NCBI GenBank assembly: GCA_026389255.1
Contig: JAPLIF010000124.1
Span: 1-15,945, forward strand
Length of the DNA: 15,945 bases
From: Cyanobacteriota bacterium
GTDB taxonomy: Bacteria > Cyanobacteriota > Cyanobacteriia > PCC-6307 > Cyanobiaceae
Direction: 5' to 3'
The position numbers and the translations under genes were made by a program. Below the pieces are notes generated by a model, which worked only from the letters and a program-made list of their open reading frames with translations, did not search any database and was not told the DNA's origin. Within the stretch, counting starts at the first letter, position 1. Each line of letters opens with the position of its first letter. Of this stretch, positions 1 through 8,561 are shown in pieces.

Positions 1-372
1 GGCCTGGTCGTCATCCTTGGGGTGGGGCGTGGCGAATTTGCGCAGGGTGTCGGCGGCCCCGATCACGGTTTCGTGCAGCACGATCAACTGGGGCCGGTTC
101 GGCACCGCGCGGCCGTAGACATCTTGTCCCTGGCGCTCACCGAAGTTGCTGGCGTCGGCGGGGGTGGCCTTTTCCGGTGTCAGTCCCAGTTTCGCCTCGC
201 ATTGCCGCAGGGCGGCTTCCGGCTGGCGGGGCAGGGGGCTTTCCGCCAGCCATTGCACCGGCCAGGGGGGACGGGGGCCGCAGCCATAGAGCAACGCGGC
301 GCTGGCCAGGGCGATGGCCGCTGGCAGCAGGGGGCGGTGGCAGGCCTGGGGAGGCGTTCCGGGAGGGGCCAT
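1..372 (-). CDS. N-acetylmuramoyl-L-alanine amidase-like lipoprotein (5' part, runs off left edge)
   Basis: Reading leftward from the ATG at 372 gives 124 codons without a stop up to the window edge, so only the N-terminal part is present. Residues 14-31 form a hydrophobic signal segment ending in L-Y-G-C, a lipobox, so the product is probably a lipoprotein anchored at the periplasmic side of a membrane. Near the edge the motif LIVLHETVIG followed by ATPHPKDD is typical of the start of the amidase_2 (AmpD/PGRP-like) zinc amidase fold, where the first His after the beta strand is a zinc ligand. Such enzymes cleave the MurNAc-L-Ala bond of peptidoglycan. The gene is divergent from the reductase at 457, with 84 bases between the two starts. 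The family call rests on the single visible motif; the remaining zinc ligands lie outside the window. Confidence 0.7.
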   Translation of the reverse strand, partial: MAPPGTPPQACHRPLLPAAIALASAALLYGCGPRPPWPVQWLAESPLPRQPEAALRQCEAKLGLTPEKATPADASNFGERQGQDVYGRAVPNRPQLIVLHETVIGAADTLRKFATPHPKDDDQA

Positions 373-456
373 CCAGGGCGGGGGCGAGACAAGCCGGACA
401 CCATCTTCCGCCCTGGCCGTCCGTGGCAGCGTGGCCGCCATTGCGATCGTGGGTCC

Positions 457-1347
457 ATGGCTGTTGCTGACCCTGGCTGGCCCCAGGTGGCGTTTCTGGG
501 GCTCGGCGCCCTTGGGGCCCCCATGGCCGCCAACCTGCTGGCCGCCGGCGTGCCCCTGACGGTGCACAACCGCAGCCGGGAGCGGGAACGGCCCCTGGAG
601 GCCCTGGGGGCGATCCGGGCCGCCCATCCGGCCGCGGCCGCTGCCGGGGCCTCGCTGGTCTGCCTTTGCCTGCGGGATGACGATGCGGTGCGGGAGGTGC
701 TGCTGGGGCCCGAGGGGGTGGTGGCCGGGGCGGCCCCAGGCACCCTGGTGATTGATTGTTCGACCATTGCCCCAGCCAGCAGCGAAGGCCTGGCGCAGGC
801 CCTGGCCGGCCACGGCCTGGCCTATGTCGATGCCCCGGTGACGGGCGGCACCGAGGGGGCCCGCGCCGGCACCCTGGCGGTGCTGGTGGGCGGGGACCCC
901 CTGGATCTGGCCAGGGCCCGGCCGCTGCTGGAGGTGGTGGGAAGCGCCATCCATCACTTCGTCCCTGTGGGGGCGGGGCAGCGGGTCAAGGCGGTGCATC
1001 AGGTGCTGGTGGCGGGCAGCTATGCCGCGGTGGCTGAGGCCCTGGCCCTGGGGGTGCGCTTGGGGTTGCCGATGGAGGCCGTCTGTGGGGCCCGGCAGGG
1101 GGGTGCGGCGGACTCCTGGGCCCTGCGCCATCGGGCCCGCTCCATGCTGGCGGGCCACTTCCCGCTGGGATTCAAGCTCGAGCTGCACCGCAAGGACCTG
1201 GCCATCGCCCTGGCGGCGGCGGCCGAGGTGGGACTGGAGTTGCCGGTGTGCGAGCGGGTGGCGGCCCTGGAAGAGGCCCTGATCGCTCGGGGCCATGGTG
1301 GCGAGGATGTATCGGCCCTGGTGCGCTGGTTTGGGATGGGGGCGTAA
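457..1347 (+). CDS. 3-hydroxyisobutyrate dehydrogenase / beta-hydroxyacid dehydrogenase family NAD(P)-dependent reductase
   Basis: 296 residues, the normal length of this family. The N-terminal Rossmann fold carries GLGALG at residues 15-20 followed by PMAANL, the standard dinucleotide-binding signature. DAPVTGG at about 126-131 is the substrate-binding motif, and K178 in the GAGQRVKAVHQ segment matches the conserved catalytic lysine. The Asn that usually follows (KxxN) is replaced by His here. The open frame continues upstream to position 22, but that extension has no homology-like features and overlaps the divergent lipoprotein gene, so the ATG at 457 just before the Rossmann strand is chosen. 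The substrate cannot be told from sequence: 3-hydroxyisobutyrate, tartronate semialdehyde and glyoxylate/succinic semialdehyde are all possible in this family. It is convergent with the membrane protein gene that ends at 1378. Confidence 0.85.
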   Translation: MAVADPGWPQVAFLGLGALGAPMAANLLAAGVPLTVHNRSRERERPLEALGAIRAAHPAAAAAGASLVCLCLRDDDAVREVLLGPEGVVAGAAPGTLVIDCSTIAPASSEGLAQALAGHGLAYVDAPVTGGTEGARAGTLAVLVGGDPLDLARARPLLEVVGSAIHHFVPVGAGQRVKAVHQVLVAGSYAAVAEALALGVRLGLPMEAVCGARQGGAADSWALRHRARSMLAGHFPLGFKLELHRKDLAIALAAAAEVGLELPVCERVAALEEALIARGHGGEDVSALVRWFGMGA

Positions 1348-1377
1348 TCCGGTTCGGCGCAGATGGGGGTGGGAGGC

Positions 1378-2082
1378 TCAGGTCAGGGTGTTGATGGCCC
1401 GGGCCACCAGCACCAGAAACACCACCAAGGTGGTGATGGTGTGGCCGATCTGCAGCAGTTTCGTGCGGCGCCCGAACACCAGATGGCCTTCTGGAGGACC
1501 AAGGGTGTTGCTGGAAAGGATGGTGAAAAATAGATAGTCGATCGGATGGGGTCTCCAGCGGGGGACAAGGTTTTCGGTTTGCTCTGGAAACAGAATGTCG
1601 GGTGGATTGGCGGGATCGTGCCGGTGGCGCAGCTGTTCTGGATAATCGATGTACCAGTACCAGAAAAAGAAAATCAAATTCATGGAGAGGTATAAAACAA
1701 ATGCCTGTAGCAGCAGGTCGTAGGACTGCAATTTGATGTGGACAATCGCCAGGTTGACGATGACGATGTTCAACAGCAGATCCAGGGTGCAGGCGATGCC
1801 GAATCCCCCCAGCACCCGCCGCACATCGGCGCTGCGGTGCACGCCAGTGCGGAACAGCAGGATGAAGAGGGCCGGAATCGTGCCACCGATGAAGAGGGCG
1901 TAACTGGCATCGATGGCCCCATGCAGCCAAATCCGCTGCTCGCCGAGCACCTTCTGGTATTGACCCAACACCAGCATTTGCAGCAGGTAGTTGGCGATGG
2001 GTGAAAGGGCCAGGGCCAGGATGTAAAGCAGGTTTTCGGAAGGGTGGGGCAGGTGCCGACGCGGCTGCGGCTGTTGGGTCAT
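1378..2082 (-). CDS. Five-helix integral membrane protein, ion-channel-like C-terminus
   Basis: 234 residues with about five strongly hydrophobic segments, beginning near LLYILALALSPIANYLL and ending with a helix at TTLVVFLVLVARAINTL. Between the fourth and fifth helices lies a re-entrant-looking stretch, YLFFTILSSNTLGPPEGH. This is reminiscent of the pore-loop region of two-helix channel-like and DUF1345-type membrane proteins, but it lacks a canonical TVGYG filter. Start choice: the ATG at 2082 overlaps the TGA of the upstream pseudouridine synthase gene as ATGA, which suggests translational coupling. An alternative ATG lies three codons upstream at 2091, and a much longer open frame upstream is only shadow coding. 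Function is unknown; the channel idea is an inference from topology. Confidence 0.75.
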   Translation of the reverse strand: MTQQPQPRRHLPHPSENLLYILALALSPIANYLLQMLVLGQYQKVLGEQRIWLHGAIDASYALFIGGTIPALFILLFRTGVHRSADVRRVLGGFGIACTLDLLLNIVIVNLAIVHIKLQSYDLLLQAFVLYLSMNLIFFFWYWYIDYPEQLRHRHDPANPPDILFPEQTENLVPRWRPHPIDYLFFTILSSNTLGPPEGHLVFGRRTKLLQIGHTITTLVVFLVLVARAINTLT

Positions 2083-3110
2083 GGTTCCCATCTTTCCCCG
2101 TTGTGGGCCCACCAGAGGCCTGGGGTAGCGGGTGTGGCCCAAATCAAGCTTGGCCCGTCCGGGCGGGGCAGTTGCACACAGCGGGCATGGAGCCTGTAGC
2201 CACCGTCGCCGGGCAGGGCTTGGGGGTGGGCGTCCCCACCGGGTCGGTACAGCGGATCGCCCAGCAGGGGGGCGCCCGCTGCCGCGCAATGGATGCGGAT
2301 CTGGTGGGGGCGGCCACTGCTGATCGCCACTTCCACCAGGTCGGCGTCGCGGCGCTGTTCGAGAAGGGTGAGGTGGCTGCGCGCAGCCAGGGCGGCGGGA
2401 TCGTCGGGGGAGCCGGCGGCCCAGAGGGACCCCAGGCGCGGGTGGGGTTGGCGGGCGATGGGGGTGGTGAGGGTCAGGGTCTCGCCGATCCGTAGGCCGA
2501 GGGTAGATGGGGAGATCAAGGCCCGGTAGAGCTTGCGGCAGCCATGGGGCAGGACCCCTGGGCCGCTGCCGACCGCGGCCGTGCTTTCCCGCAGCAGGGC
2601 GCTCAGCCAGGCCCGGCTGGCCGGACGGCGGGCGCAGATCAGCAGGCCGCTGGTGAACCGCCCCAGACGATGGACGGGTCGAGGTATGCCGGCGGGGTCG
2701 CTGGCGTAGCGCCGTTCGAGCAGGCGCAGCAGGGTGTGCTCCAGGAAGCCGCCGGCGGGCATCACCGGCAAGCCCCTCGGTTTGTCGAGGGCCAGCAGGT
2801 CGCCATCATCAAAGACCGTTTCCCAGGAGCCAGGCACGGCCTCCTCCTGCCAGGGGGGGCGCCGCCAGGCCAGGCGATCGCCCCGGGCCAGGGGGGCATC
2901 CATTAGGAGCGGCAGGCCATGGCGCCAGAGTTCGCCGCAGGCCAGGCGCCGCTGCCACGTCTGGCGGCCGCTGTGGGGATAGCGCTCGGCGTAAAAGTCG
3001 CAGACGCGCTGGCCCTCACCGGCGCGGTCGACCCGATCGCGATAGGTCCAGCCGCGATTAAGGGCCGCAGGCTGCCAGTCAGGGGGGGTGGGTAGTGGCG
3101 CGGGACTCAT
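2079..3110 (-). CDS. RluA-family RNA pseudouridine synthase
   Basis: 343 residues. The family core is clear: LALDKPRGLPVMPAGG at about 107-120, PVHRLGRFTSGLL at 145-157, CRKLYRALI, and GRPHQIRIHCAAAGAPLLGDPLY near the C-terminal part. RluA enzymes convert uridine to pseudouridine in rRNA or tRNA using an Asp in the HRLDxxTSG motif. Here that position (residue 150) is Gly, encoded by GGG. I recall the HRLG variant from plant and cyanobacterial subfamilies, so this is probably a clade feature rather than decay, but the catalytic status is open. The first about 90 residues could hold an S4-like or degenerate RNA-binding region. It is the first gene of a leftward pair, with its stop overlapping the next start as ATGA. 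Confidence 0.85.
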   Translation of the reverse strand: MSPAPLPTPPDWQPAALNRGWTYRDRVDRAGEGQRVCDFYAERYPHSGRQTWQRRLACGELWRHGLPLLMDAPLARGDRLAWRRPPWQEEAVPGSWETVFDDGDLLALDKPRGLPVMPAGGFLEHTLLRLLERRYASDPAGIPRPVHRLGRFTSGLLICARRPASRAWLSALLRESTAAVGSGPGVLPHGCRKLYRALISPSTLGLRIGETLTLTTPIARQPHPRLGSLWAAGSPDDPAALAARSHLTLLEQRRDADLVEVAISSGRPHQIRIHCAAAGAPLLGDPLYRPGGDAHPQALPGDGGYRLHARCVQLPRPDGPSLIWATPATPGLWWAHNGERWEP

Positions 3111-3274
3111 GGGGTAATCCCTAGGGCATTGATGGAAAGTTTTTATGTTTCATTGGCCTATTAAATTAAGGCCTCCCTAGGGTAAGCCAAGGTTAATAAA
3201 AAGATTTAATTGCGGCAGATAATTCTCCCGTCGTGAGTCTTGGCGTTGACTTTTCTCGTTATCTGGATTGTTAA

Positions 3275-3940
3275 ATGACGATGTCTTTTGCTGCCCGTTG
3301 CTGTTTGGCTGCCGCCATGACGGGAGCCCTAGTTGTGGGTGTGGCGCCTGGTTCTCATGCCGCCATCACGACTTACACCAATAAGGCAGACTTTCTTAAT
3401 GCACTGCAACCCGGTTATTATTCCCAGCCCAATATGGGAGACGATTACCCCGATTATGTGGGTGGTATTGGCAATATTTTTACTTACAAGGCCCTTGTAA
3501 CTACGGGTATAGCCGTAACAATTCCACCCAATAATGACTTGAGTACCGCCAAGAGGAATCCATCAACTATTGATTTTTTCTTTGGGCCTAATATTAAGGC
3601 ATTCGGTGGATATTTTTATGGCAATAATTTTCTCGGCGCGGAGGTCGCTTCGGCTATTGATTTTACCCTGGCTTTCCCGAGTGGAATTTTCGCTGAAACT
3701 TTAAATTCCACTTCTAAAACCAGCTTCTTTGGCTTCATCTCCGATGAACCGCTCGACAGCGCCGTCGTCAGCATACCCAGTGCCAACTTCGTGGCTGCTG
3801 GCACGGTGATCGTGGGCAATACCCCACCGATCGTGGGCTCCACCCCACCGGTTCCCGGGGCTCTTCCCGTGGTGGGGATCGCCGCCGCCTTTGGCTGGAG
3901 CCGCCGGCTGCGTCAGCGCCTCTCCGCCCCACGGAAATAA
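3275..3940 (+). CDS. Secreted protein with PEP-CTERM-like C-terminal sorting tail (first of a tandem pair)
   Basis: 221 residues. The N-terminus has a signal peptide (hydrophobic run from about residue 8, ending near SHAA at about 30). The middle is rich in Asn, Gly, Phe and Tyr, typical of an extracellular beta-rich domain that I cannot name. The C-terminus has the three parts of a sorting signal: a Pro-rich motif (PPVPGALP), a short hydrophobic helix (VVGIAAAFGW) and a basic tail (SRRLRQRL). That tail resembles the PEP-CTERM-type signals handled by exosortases or related systems in cyanobacteria. The next gene has the same tail architecture. A second in-frame ATG is two codons downstream. 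The upstream 164 bases are AT-rich and probably hold the promoter. GC content is visibly lower than in neighbouring core genes. Confidence 0.7.
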   Translation: MTMSFAARCCLAAAMTGALVVGVAPGSHAAITTYTNKADFLNALQPGYYSQPNMGDDYPDYVGGIGNIFTYKALVTTGIAVTIPPNNDLSTAKRNPSTIDFFFGPNIKAFGGYFYGNNFLGAEVASAIDFTLAFPSGIFAETLNSTSKTSFFGFISDEPLDSAVVSIPSANFVAAGTVIVGNTPPIVGSTPPVPGALPVVGIAAAFGWSRRLRQRLSAPRK

Positions 3941-4211
3941 ACAGACCAATAAAGACCATCTCTGAGCCTGGTGCCGTGGTGCCATCATGGCCGATAGTGC
4001 GGGACCGTTTTGATTGTTCATCAAGGTGGGGCTGGAGCTTTGTGATGGACATCGCGGAGTGGATTGATTGAATGTCTTTATGTTTGTCTTGATTTAATTG
4101 GGAGGGGCCGCCTAGCTTAAGCAGTAGTCCGCTTTAGCAACAATGTTGGGCAGATTTTTGCCTGGCAAAGCTGTTCGATTGGCTTGACCGGTTCACCCAG
4201 CTATTTTTAAC

Positions 4212-4850
4212 ATGCCTTTCTTGTTTGGCGTCAACCGCAGGCAGCTGTTCAAGGTGCGCGGCCTTGTGGCCTGTGGTGCGCTTGCGATGGCTGCCGTATT
4301 GGCGGCGCCTCTTGGAGCACGGGCCCTTGATTTTGATTGGTATTTTGTCGACCAAAATGGTGACACAACTCGGGCCACCATCAAGGGTCTCGTTGAGGGG
4401 TTGAACCTTGGCGGTGCTGGAGAGGTTGTCGAAGTTGTTGAAACTCCACTGACCCTGACCTTGGGAGGGAATTGGGTGTTCCAAGGTTTGGCTGGTTCAT
4501 CGCCTTATGCATTTTACATTCAGGACGGACAGGTGTTTGGCGCTGATGCCGCGTATGCAAGGGATGGTGGGCTACAGCAACTGGCCTTTGGCGCTTATTA
4601 TCCAGGTGCACTTGTCCCTGCACCAACGAACGGTGTTTATTGCAATGCGATCAGTGATTCCACTGAGCTGCTATTCAATTGCAATGGTTTATATAATCCT
4701 GATCCATCCCAGGCGGGCTTTGTGCCGATCTCAGCCGCCCCCGCTCCCCTGCCGATTTTTGGGGCGGCCGTGGCCTTCGGCTATGGCCGACGCCTCAGAA
4801 GTCGTGTGCGGGCCGCTCGCCGGCAGTCCGGCATAGCCCCAACCGTTTGA
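4212..4850 (+). CDS. Secreted protein with PEP-CTERM-like C-terminal sorting tail (second of the pair)
   Basis: 212 residues. A basic N-terminus (NRRQLFKVR) is followed by a hydrophobic segment and a likely signal peptidase site near GARA. The body contains 'FDWYFVDQNGDTTRATIKGLVEG' style sequence (quoted in part: DWYFVDQNGDTT), a pattern I associate with PEP-CTERM-type secreted proteins in cyanobacteria. The tail again combines a Pro-rich motif (APAPLPIFG), a short helix (AAVAFGYG) and a basic end (RRLRSRVRAARR), almost the same design as the gene at 3275. The bodies of the two proteins are not obviously alike, so they share a sorting route rather than a recent duplication. A hairpin terminator follows the stop after about 40 bases. 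No processing enzyme gene is in the window. Confidence 0.7.
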   Translation: MPFLFGVNRRQLFKVRGLVACGALAMAAVLAAPLGARALDFDWYFVDQNGDTTRATIKGLVEGLNLGGAGEVVEVVETPLTLTLGGNWVFQGLAGSSPYAFYIQDGQVFGADAAYARDGGLQQLAFGAYYPGALVPAPTNGVYCNAISDSTELLFNCNGLYNPDPSQAGFVPISAAPAPLPIFGAAVAFGYGRRLRSRVRAARRQSGIAPTV

Positions 4851-4892
4851 TCCTGTGGGTTGGGATTCAACAATTCCCAAAGTACCCAGCAT

Positions 4893-4915
4893 GCCCCGCT
4901 TCAATCGGGGCTTTG
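4893..4915 (+). terminator. Hairpin terminator after the second sorting-tail gene
   Basis: GCCCCG at 4893-4898 pairs exactly with CGGGGC at 4906-4911 across a 7-base loop (CTTCAAT), and a short T run follows (TTTG). The position, 43 bases after the stop at 4850, suits a factor-independent terminator. The T tract is short, so it may be weak. Confidence 0.55.
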
Positions 4916-5131
4916 ATGTGGCGAATGGGTTGTGTTTTCACGGTGCACCAGCTCCATTGCCACTCCATAGGCCCCGGATCCACGGCATCTTTTGCCCTGG
5001 CCACGCTTGGTTGCCAGGAATAGGCAGGGCCCTACCTATTCCCCCCAATCCCAGGGCGGGGGCCCTCGGCCAGCCTGCAGCCCCAACCGCTGTCCCCTTA
5101 AGCTCCCGCCAGCCTGACCCCTTTAGCGCCC

Positions 5132-5866
5132 ATGCCCCCTGAGCCGACCGAGGTCGCCGTTTCCGAGGCCCCTGGCGACCGCAAGGCGGCCGAGAAGGCT
5201 GAGGTGCAGACCTATTTCGAAACCAAGGGCTTTGAGCGCTGGAACCGCATCTACAGCGACAGCGACGAGGTCAACAAGGTTCAGCGCAACATCCGCATCG
5301 GGCATCAGAAAACCGTCGATGCCGTGTTGGCATGGTTGGGCCAGCAGGGCGATCTGGAGGGCATCAGCGTCTGTGATGCCGGCTGTGGGGTCGGCAGCCT
5401 GGCCCTGCCCCTGGCCCAGCTGGGTGCTTCCGTGGCCGCCAGCGATCTCTCCGCCGCCATGGTGGCCGAGGCGGCGCGGCGCGCCCAGGAGGCCGGCATC
5501 AGCGCCGATCGGCTGCAGTTTGAGGCCTCCGACCTGGAAAGCCTGTCCGGTCGCTACGACACCGTGATCTGTCTGGATGTCTTCATCCATTACCCCCAGG
5601 CGGCTGCCGAGGAGATGGTGACCCACCTGGCCGGGCTGGCCGAAAAGCGCCTGATCGTCAGCTTTGCCCCCTACACCCCCCTGCTGGCGCTGCTCAAGGG
5701 CATCGGCCAGTTGTTTCCAGGGCCCAGCAAGACCACCCGCGCCTATCAACTGCGGGAAGACGGCATCGTCGCCGCCGCCGCCGCCGCCGGCTTCAGCCCC
5801 GTGCACCGAGAACTGAACCAGGCCCCCTTCTATTTCTCGCGCCTGGTCTGCTTCGAGCGGCCCTGA
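5132..5866 (+). CDS. chlM: Magnesium-protoporphyrin IX methyltransferase
   Basis: 244 residues, close to the usual length for cyanobacterial ChlM. The enzyme transfers a methyl group from SAM to the 13-propionate carboxyl of Mg-protoporphyrin IX, an early committed step of chlorophyll synthesis at the thylakoid or plasma membrane. Recognisable segments are [19 protein letters not shown] at about 25-43, the N-terminal ChlM signature; the SAM-binding motif [17 protein letters not shown], at about 80-95; and [10 protein letters not shown] further on, with [20 protein letters not shown] typical of the C-terminal half. A run of six Ala codons (GCC repeats at 5771-5788) lies near the end. Its last 37 bases overlap the convergent murG gene. 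Confidence 0.93.
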   Translation: MPPEPTEVAVSEAPGDRKAAEKAEVQTYFETKGFERWNRIYSDSDEVNKVQRNIRIGHQKTVDAVLAWLGQQGDLEGISVCDAGCGVGSLALPLAQLGASVAASDLSAAMVAEAARRAQEAGISADRLQFEASDLESLSGRYDTVICLDVFIHYPQAAAEEMVTHLAGLAEKRLIVSFAPYTPLLALLKGIGQLFPGPSKTTRAYQLREDGIVAAAAAAGFSPVHRELNQAPFYFSRLVCFERP

Positions 5867-6984
5867 GCGCCACGGCCGTTCTCCCCCTGGGCCAGCGCCA
5901 CCAGCAGGTCCGCCAGCCTCCGGTCCGCATCCCGCACCGCCAGATGCTCCATGCCCGTGCGCAGGCTGCTGAGCGGATCGATCCCCCCGGCCGGTCCCTG
6001 GACCACTTCGGGACCGACCCCCCGCAGCCGTGGCCCCAGTAGGCGCCAGACGGTGCGCTCCAGGGTGGGCTCCTCCGCGGGGTGTTGGGCGACGATCACC
6101 GCCGCCCCCAGGGCCGCCGCCGCCTCCGCATTGGCATCCTGGTGCTTCTCAGCGGCCTGGGGGTAGGGCACCAGAATGGCCGGGGTGCCGCATACGGCCA
6201 GCTCGCTGAGGCTGCCGGCCCCCGCCCGGCTGATGGCCAGGTCGGCATGCTGCAGCAGCCCCGGCAATTCATCGCTGAAGGGCCGCTCCACCACCCCCTC
6301 CAGCCGCACCTGACCCGCCTCCGGATCGTTATTGCCGGTGAGATGGACCACCCGGCAGCCCGCCGCCACCAGCTTCGGCAGCAGGGGTCGCACCATGCGG
6401 TTCAATCCCACCGCTCCCTGGCTGCCCCCCATGGCCAGCACCAGGGGCCCAGGGCCAGTGGGCACCCAGTCCGGTAGCGGGGCGGGTTCGAGGAAAGCGC
6501 GGCGCACCGGCGTGCCGGTCAGCATCGGCCGGCAATGGGGCAGCCGTTCGCTGGCCTGGGGCAGGCCCACCGCCACATGGGTGCAGAACCGCCCCAACAG
6601 CCGGGTCACCTTGCCGGGGATGGCATTGCTTTCGTGCAACACCACCGGCACGCCACACCAGCGCGCCGCCAGGATCGCCGGCGCCGCGATGTAACCACCG
6701 CTGCTGAACACCGCCGCCATGGGGCGGCGGCGAATCAGGGACCGGGCCACCCGGGTGGCGTTGAGCAATTGCGCCAGATTCCAGATCTGGCGCAAACCTC
6801 GGCCCTGCAGCCCACCGGCCCGCACCGTATGCAGTGGATAGGTTTCAGGCACCAATTGCCGCTCCATGCGGTCGGGTACCCCCAGCCATTCCACCTGCCA
6901 ATCCGCCGGCAGGGCTTGGGCCACCGCCAACGCTGGGAAAAGGTGGCCACCCGTGCCGCTGGCGGCAATCAGGAGGGTAGGCAT
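5830..6984 (-). CDS. murG: UDP-N-acetylglucosamine--N-acetylmuramyl-(pentapeptide) pyrophosphoryl-undecaprenol N-acetylglucosamine transferase
   Basis: 384 residues. MurG makes lipid II from lipid I on the cytoplasmic face of the plasma membrane, the last intracellular step of peptidoglycan synthesis. Visible family motifs are the N-terminal glycine-rich loop [13 protein letters not shown] at about 10-22, the [16 protein letters not shown] segment in the acceptor-binding domain, GGSQGA at the start of the C-terminal Rossmann domain, and [21 protein letters not shown], the UDP-sugar-binding signature, followed by [11 protein letters not shown]. The final 25 residues or so are basic and polar beyond the normal fold. 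It is tail-to-tail with chlM, with a 37-base overlap, and divergent from the secreted protein gene at 7056. Confidence 0.95.
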   Translation of the reverse strand: MPTLLIAASGTGGHLFPALAVAQALPADWQVEWLGVPDRMERQLVPETYPLHTVRAGGLQGRGLRQIWNLAQLLNATRVARSLIRRRPMAAVFSSGGYIAAPAILAARWCGVPVVLHESNAIPGKVTRLLGRFCTHVAVGLPQASERLPHCRPMLTGTPVRRAFLEPAPLPDWVPTGPGPLVLAMGGSQGAVGLNRMVRPLLPKLVAAGCRVVHLTGNNDPEAGQVRLEGVVERPFSDELPGLLQHADLAISRAGAGSLSELAVCGTPAILVPYPQAAEKHQDANAEAAAALGAAVIVAQHPAEEPTLERTVWRLLGPRLRGVGPEVVQGPAGGIDPLSSLRTGMEHLAVRDADRRLADLLVALAQGENGRGAQGRSKQTRREK

Positions 6985-7055
6985 GGGAGAAGGGCGCGCG
7001 CGCGCCTAACTTAAAAGCCGGGTTCCGGCTCCTCTGCCCACCCGTCGCCGCCCCC

Positions 7056-7829
7056 ATGCCGCCCGAGATGCGCCCCGCCCGGCCCCTGTCCCGTTTTTTC
7101 GCCGCCCAGGCGCTGGCCCCCCTCGTCCTGGCCCTGGCGACCCCAGCCCTCGCCGGCAGCCCTTCGGCGGGGCAGTTGCAGTCCCTGGAGACGGCCCTCA
7201 ACAGTGCCGACGATGGGGCGCTCAATAGCCTGCTGCAGGCGGGTCCGGGCCTGGATCCACGCCAGATTCGCGCCCGCCGACTGACGTTGCGCCAGCAATT
7301 TCCCAATGCCCGTTGGCAGGTTCTGCCCGCCAAGCCCCTGCGCGATGGCCAAGCCACGGTCACCGTGTCGGTCAGCGGCACCCGGACCGCCGGGGCCACC
7401 ACCTACCGCCTGCAATCCGAACAACAGCTGGCCTTGATGAGTGACGGCCAACACATCAACGGCCAGACCGTGCTGCGGGAGCAGTCCCTCCTGCGCAGTG
7501 GGGAGCAGTCCCCCAGTGTCACCGTGCAGATCCCGGACGTGGTGCTCACCGGCCAGCGTTACGACGTCGACGTGATCTTTGATGACCCGCTCGACGGGGC
7601 CCTGCTCGCCGGCGGGCTGGCACCGGTCAGCCCCGAGCAGGTGGCGACCCAGGCGAGTCCCAACCTGGAGCTCACCACCCTCTGGGGTGGCGGCCTGTTC
7701 AAGTCGGTCCAGGCCCCCCTCAGCCCCGGCTCCCAGACCTGGGCCGTGCTGCTGGTGCACCCCAAGGGGGTGATCAGCGCCTCCAAGCTGGTGCGCGTCG
7801 TCGCCGATCGCCGCGCCCTGCAGCCCTAG
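7056..7829 (+). CDS. Secreted hypothetical protein (picocyanobacterial type)
   Basis: 257 residues, not assigned to a named family. The N-terminus has a signal peptide with a hydrophobic core (ALAPLVLALATPALA) and a likely cleavage after ALA at about residue 33. The mature part has an alpha-helical start with a SQL/ETALNSADDGALNSLL pattern, then a beta-rich region (ATVTVSVSGTR, VTVQIPDVVL, YDVDVIFDDPL), which suggests a small periplasmic or cell-surface domain. The stop is three bases before the response regulator start, so the three genes at 7056-9885 are probably one transcription unit. A periplasmic protein ahead of a two-component pair could supply or modulate the signal, which is an inference from context only. 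Confidence 0.7.
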   Translation: MPPEMRPARPLSRFFAAQALAPLVLALATPALAGSPSAGQLQSLETALNSADDGALNSLLQAGPGLDPRQIRARRLTLRQQFPNARWQVLPAKPLRDGQATVTVSVSGTRTAGATTYRLQSEQQLALMSDGQHINGQTVLREQSLLRSGEQSPSVTVQIPDVVLTGQRYDVDVIFDDPLDGALLAGGLAPVSPEQVATQASPNLELTTLWGGGLFKSVQAPLSPGSQTWAVLLVHPKGVISASKLVRVVADRRALQP

Positions 7830-7832
7830 GCC

Positions 7833-8561
7833 ATGGCTGCTGCGCCGCGGGTCTGGGTGGTGGATGACGACCCGGAACTGCGCCGCATGCTGGCGACTTA
7901 CCTGGGGGATCTCGGCTATGAGGTGCGCACCCTCCAGGACGGGGCCCAGTTGCTGGCCCGCCTCCAGGGCCAACGACCCGACCTGCTGGTGCTGGATCTG
8001 ATGCTGCCCGGCGAGGACGGTCTCACCCTGCTGCGGCGCCTACGTGATGATGGCGACACGCTGCCGGTGCTGATGCTGACGGCCCGGGCTGATGGGGTGG
8101 ATCGCATCATCGGGCTGGAGCAGGGGGCCGACGATTACCTCGCCAAGCCCTTCCTGCCCCGCGAACTGAGCGCCCGCATCGAGGCGGTGCTGCGCCGCCG
8201 CAACCCCCTGCCCCCCGGCACCCCGGAGGCCGCCGCCACCCAACCGCTTTGTTTTGGGGATTGCCGGCTGGATCTGGCCAGTCGCCAGCTGGAACGGGAC
8301 GGCGTCCCGGTGCCGATCACCAGTGGCGAGTTCGCCCTGCTGGCCAGCTTCGTCCAGCACCCCCATCGCCCCCTCTCCCGCGAACGCTTGATCGAAATGG
8401 CCCGCGGCCCCGGCAGTGAGACCGACAGCCGCAGCATGGATGGGCAGATTTCCCGATTGCGCAAGTTGATCGAAGCCGACCCAGCCCGCCCCCGCTACGT
8501 GCAGACCGTGTGGGGTTACGGCTATGTCTTCGTGCCCGATGGCCAGCCCCGCACGACCTGA
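7833..8561 (+). CDS. OmpR/PhoB-family response regulator
   Basis: 242 residues with the full two-domain layout. The receiver domain has the acidic pocket D11-D13, the phospho-acceptor D55 in LVLDLMLPGEDG, T83 in MLTAR and K105 in YLAKPFLPREL. The C-terminal winged-helix DNA-binding domain ends in the characteristic RYVQTVWGYGYVF. No required residue is missing. Its stop overlaps the start of the sensor kinase by tens of bases, so the two are cognate partners. Which cyanobacterial regulator this is cannot be fixed from the sequence alone; the sequence shows only membership of the OmpR class. Confidence 0.9.
   Translation: MAAAPRVWVVDDDPELRRMLATYLGDLGYEVRTLQDGAQLLARLQGQRPDLLVLDLMLPGEDGLTLLRRLRDDGDTLPVLMLTARADGVDRIIGLEQGADDYLAKPFLPRELSARIEAVLRRRNPLPPGTPEAAATQPLCFGDCRLDLASRQLERDGVPVPITSGEFALLASFVQHPHRPLSRERLIEMARGPGSETDSRSMDGQISRLRKLIEADPARPRYVQTVWGYGYVFVPDGQPRTT

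Noticed and set aside
22..456. N-terminal extension of the reductase reading frame
   Set aside because: It lies opposite a clearly protein-like lipoprotein gene and has no family features; the Rossmann fold begins at the ATG at 457.
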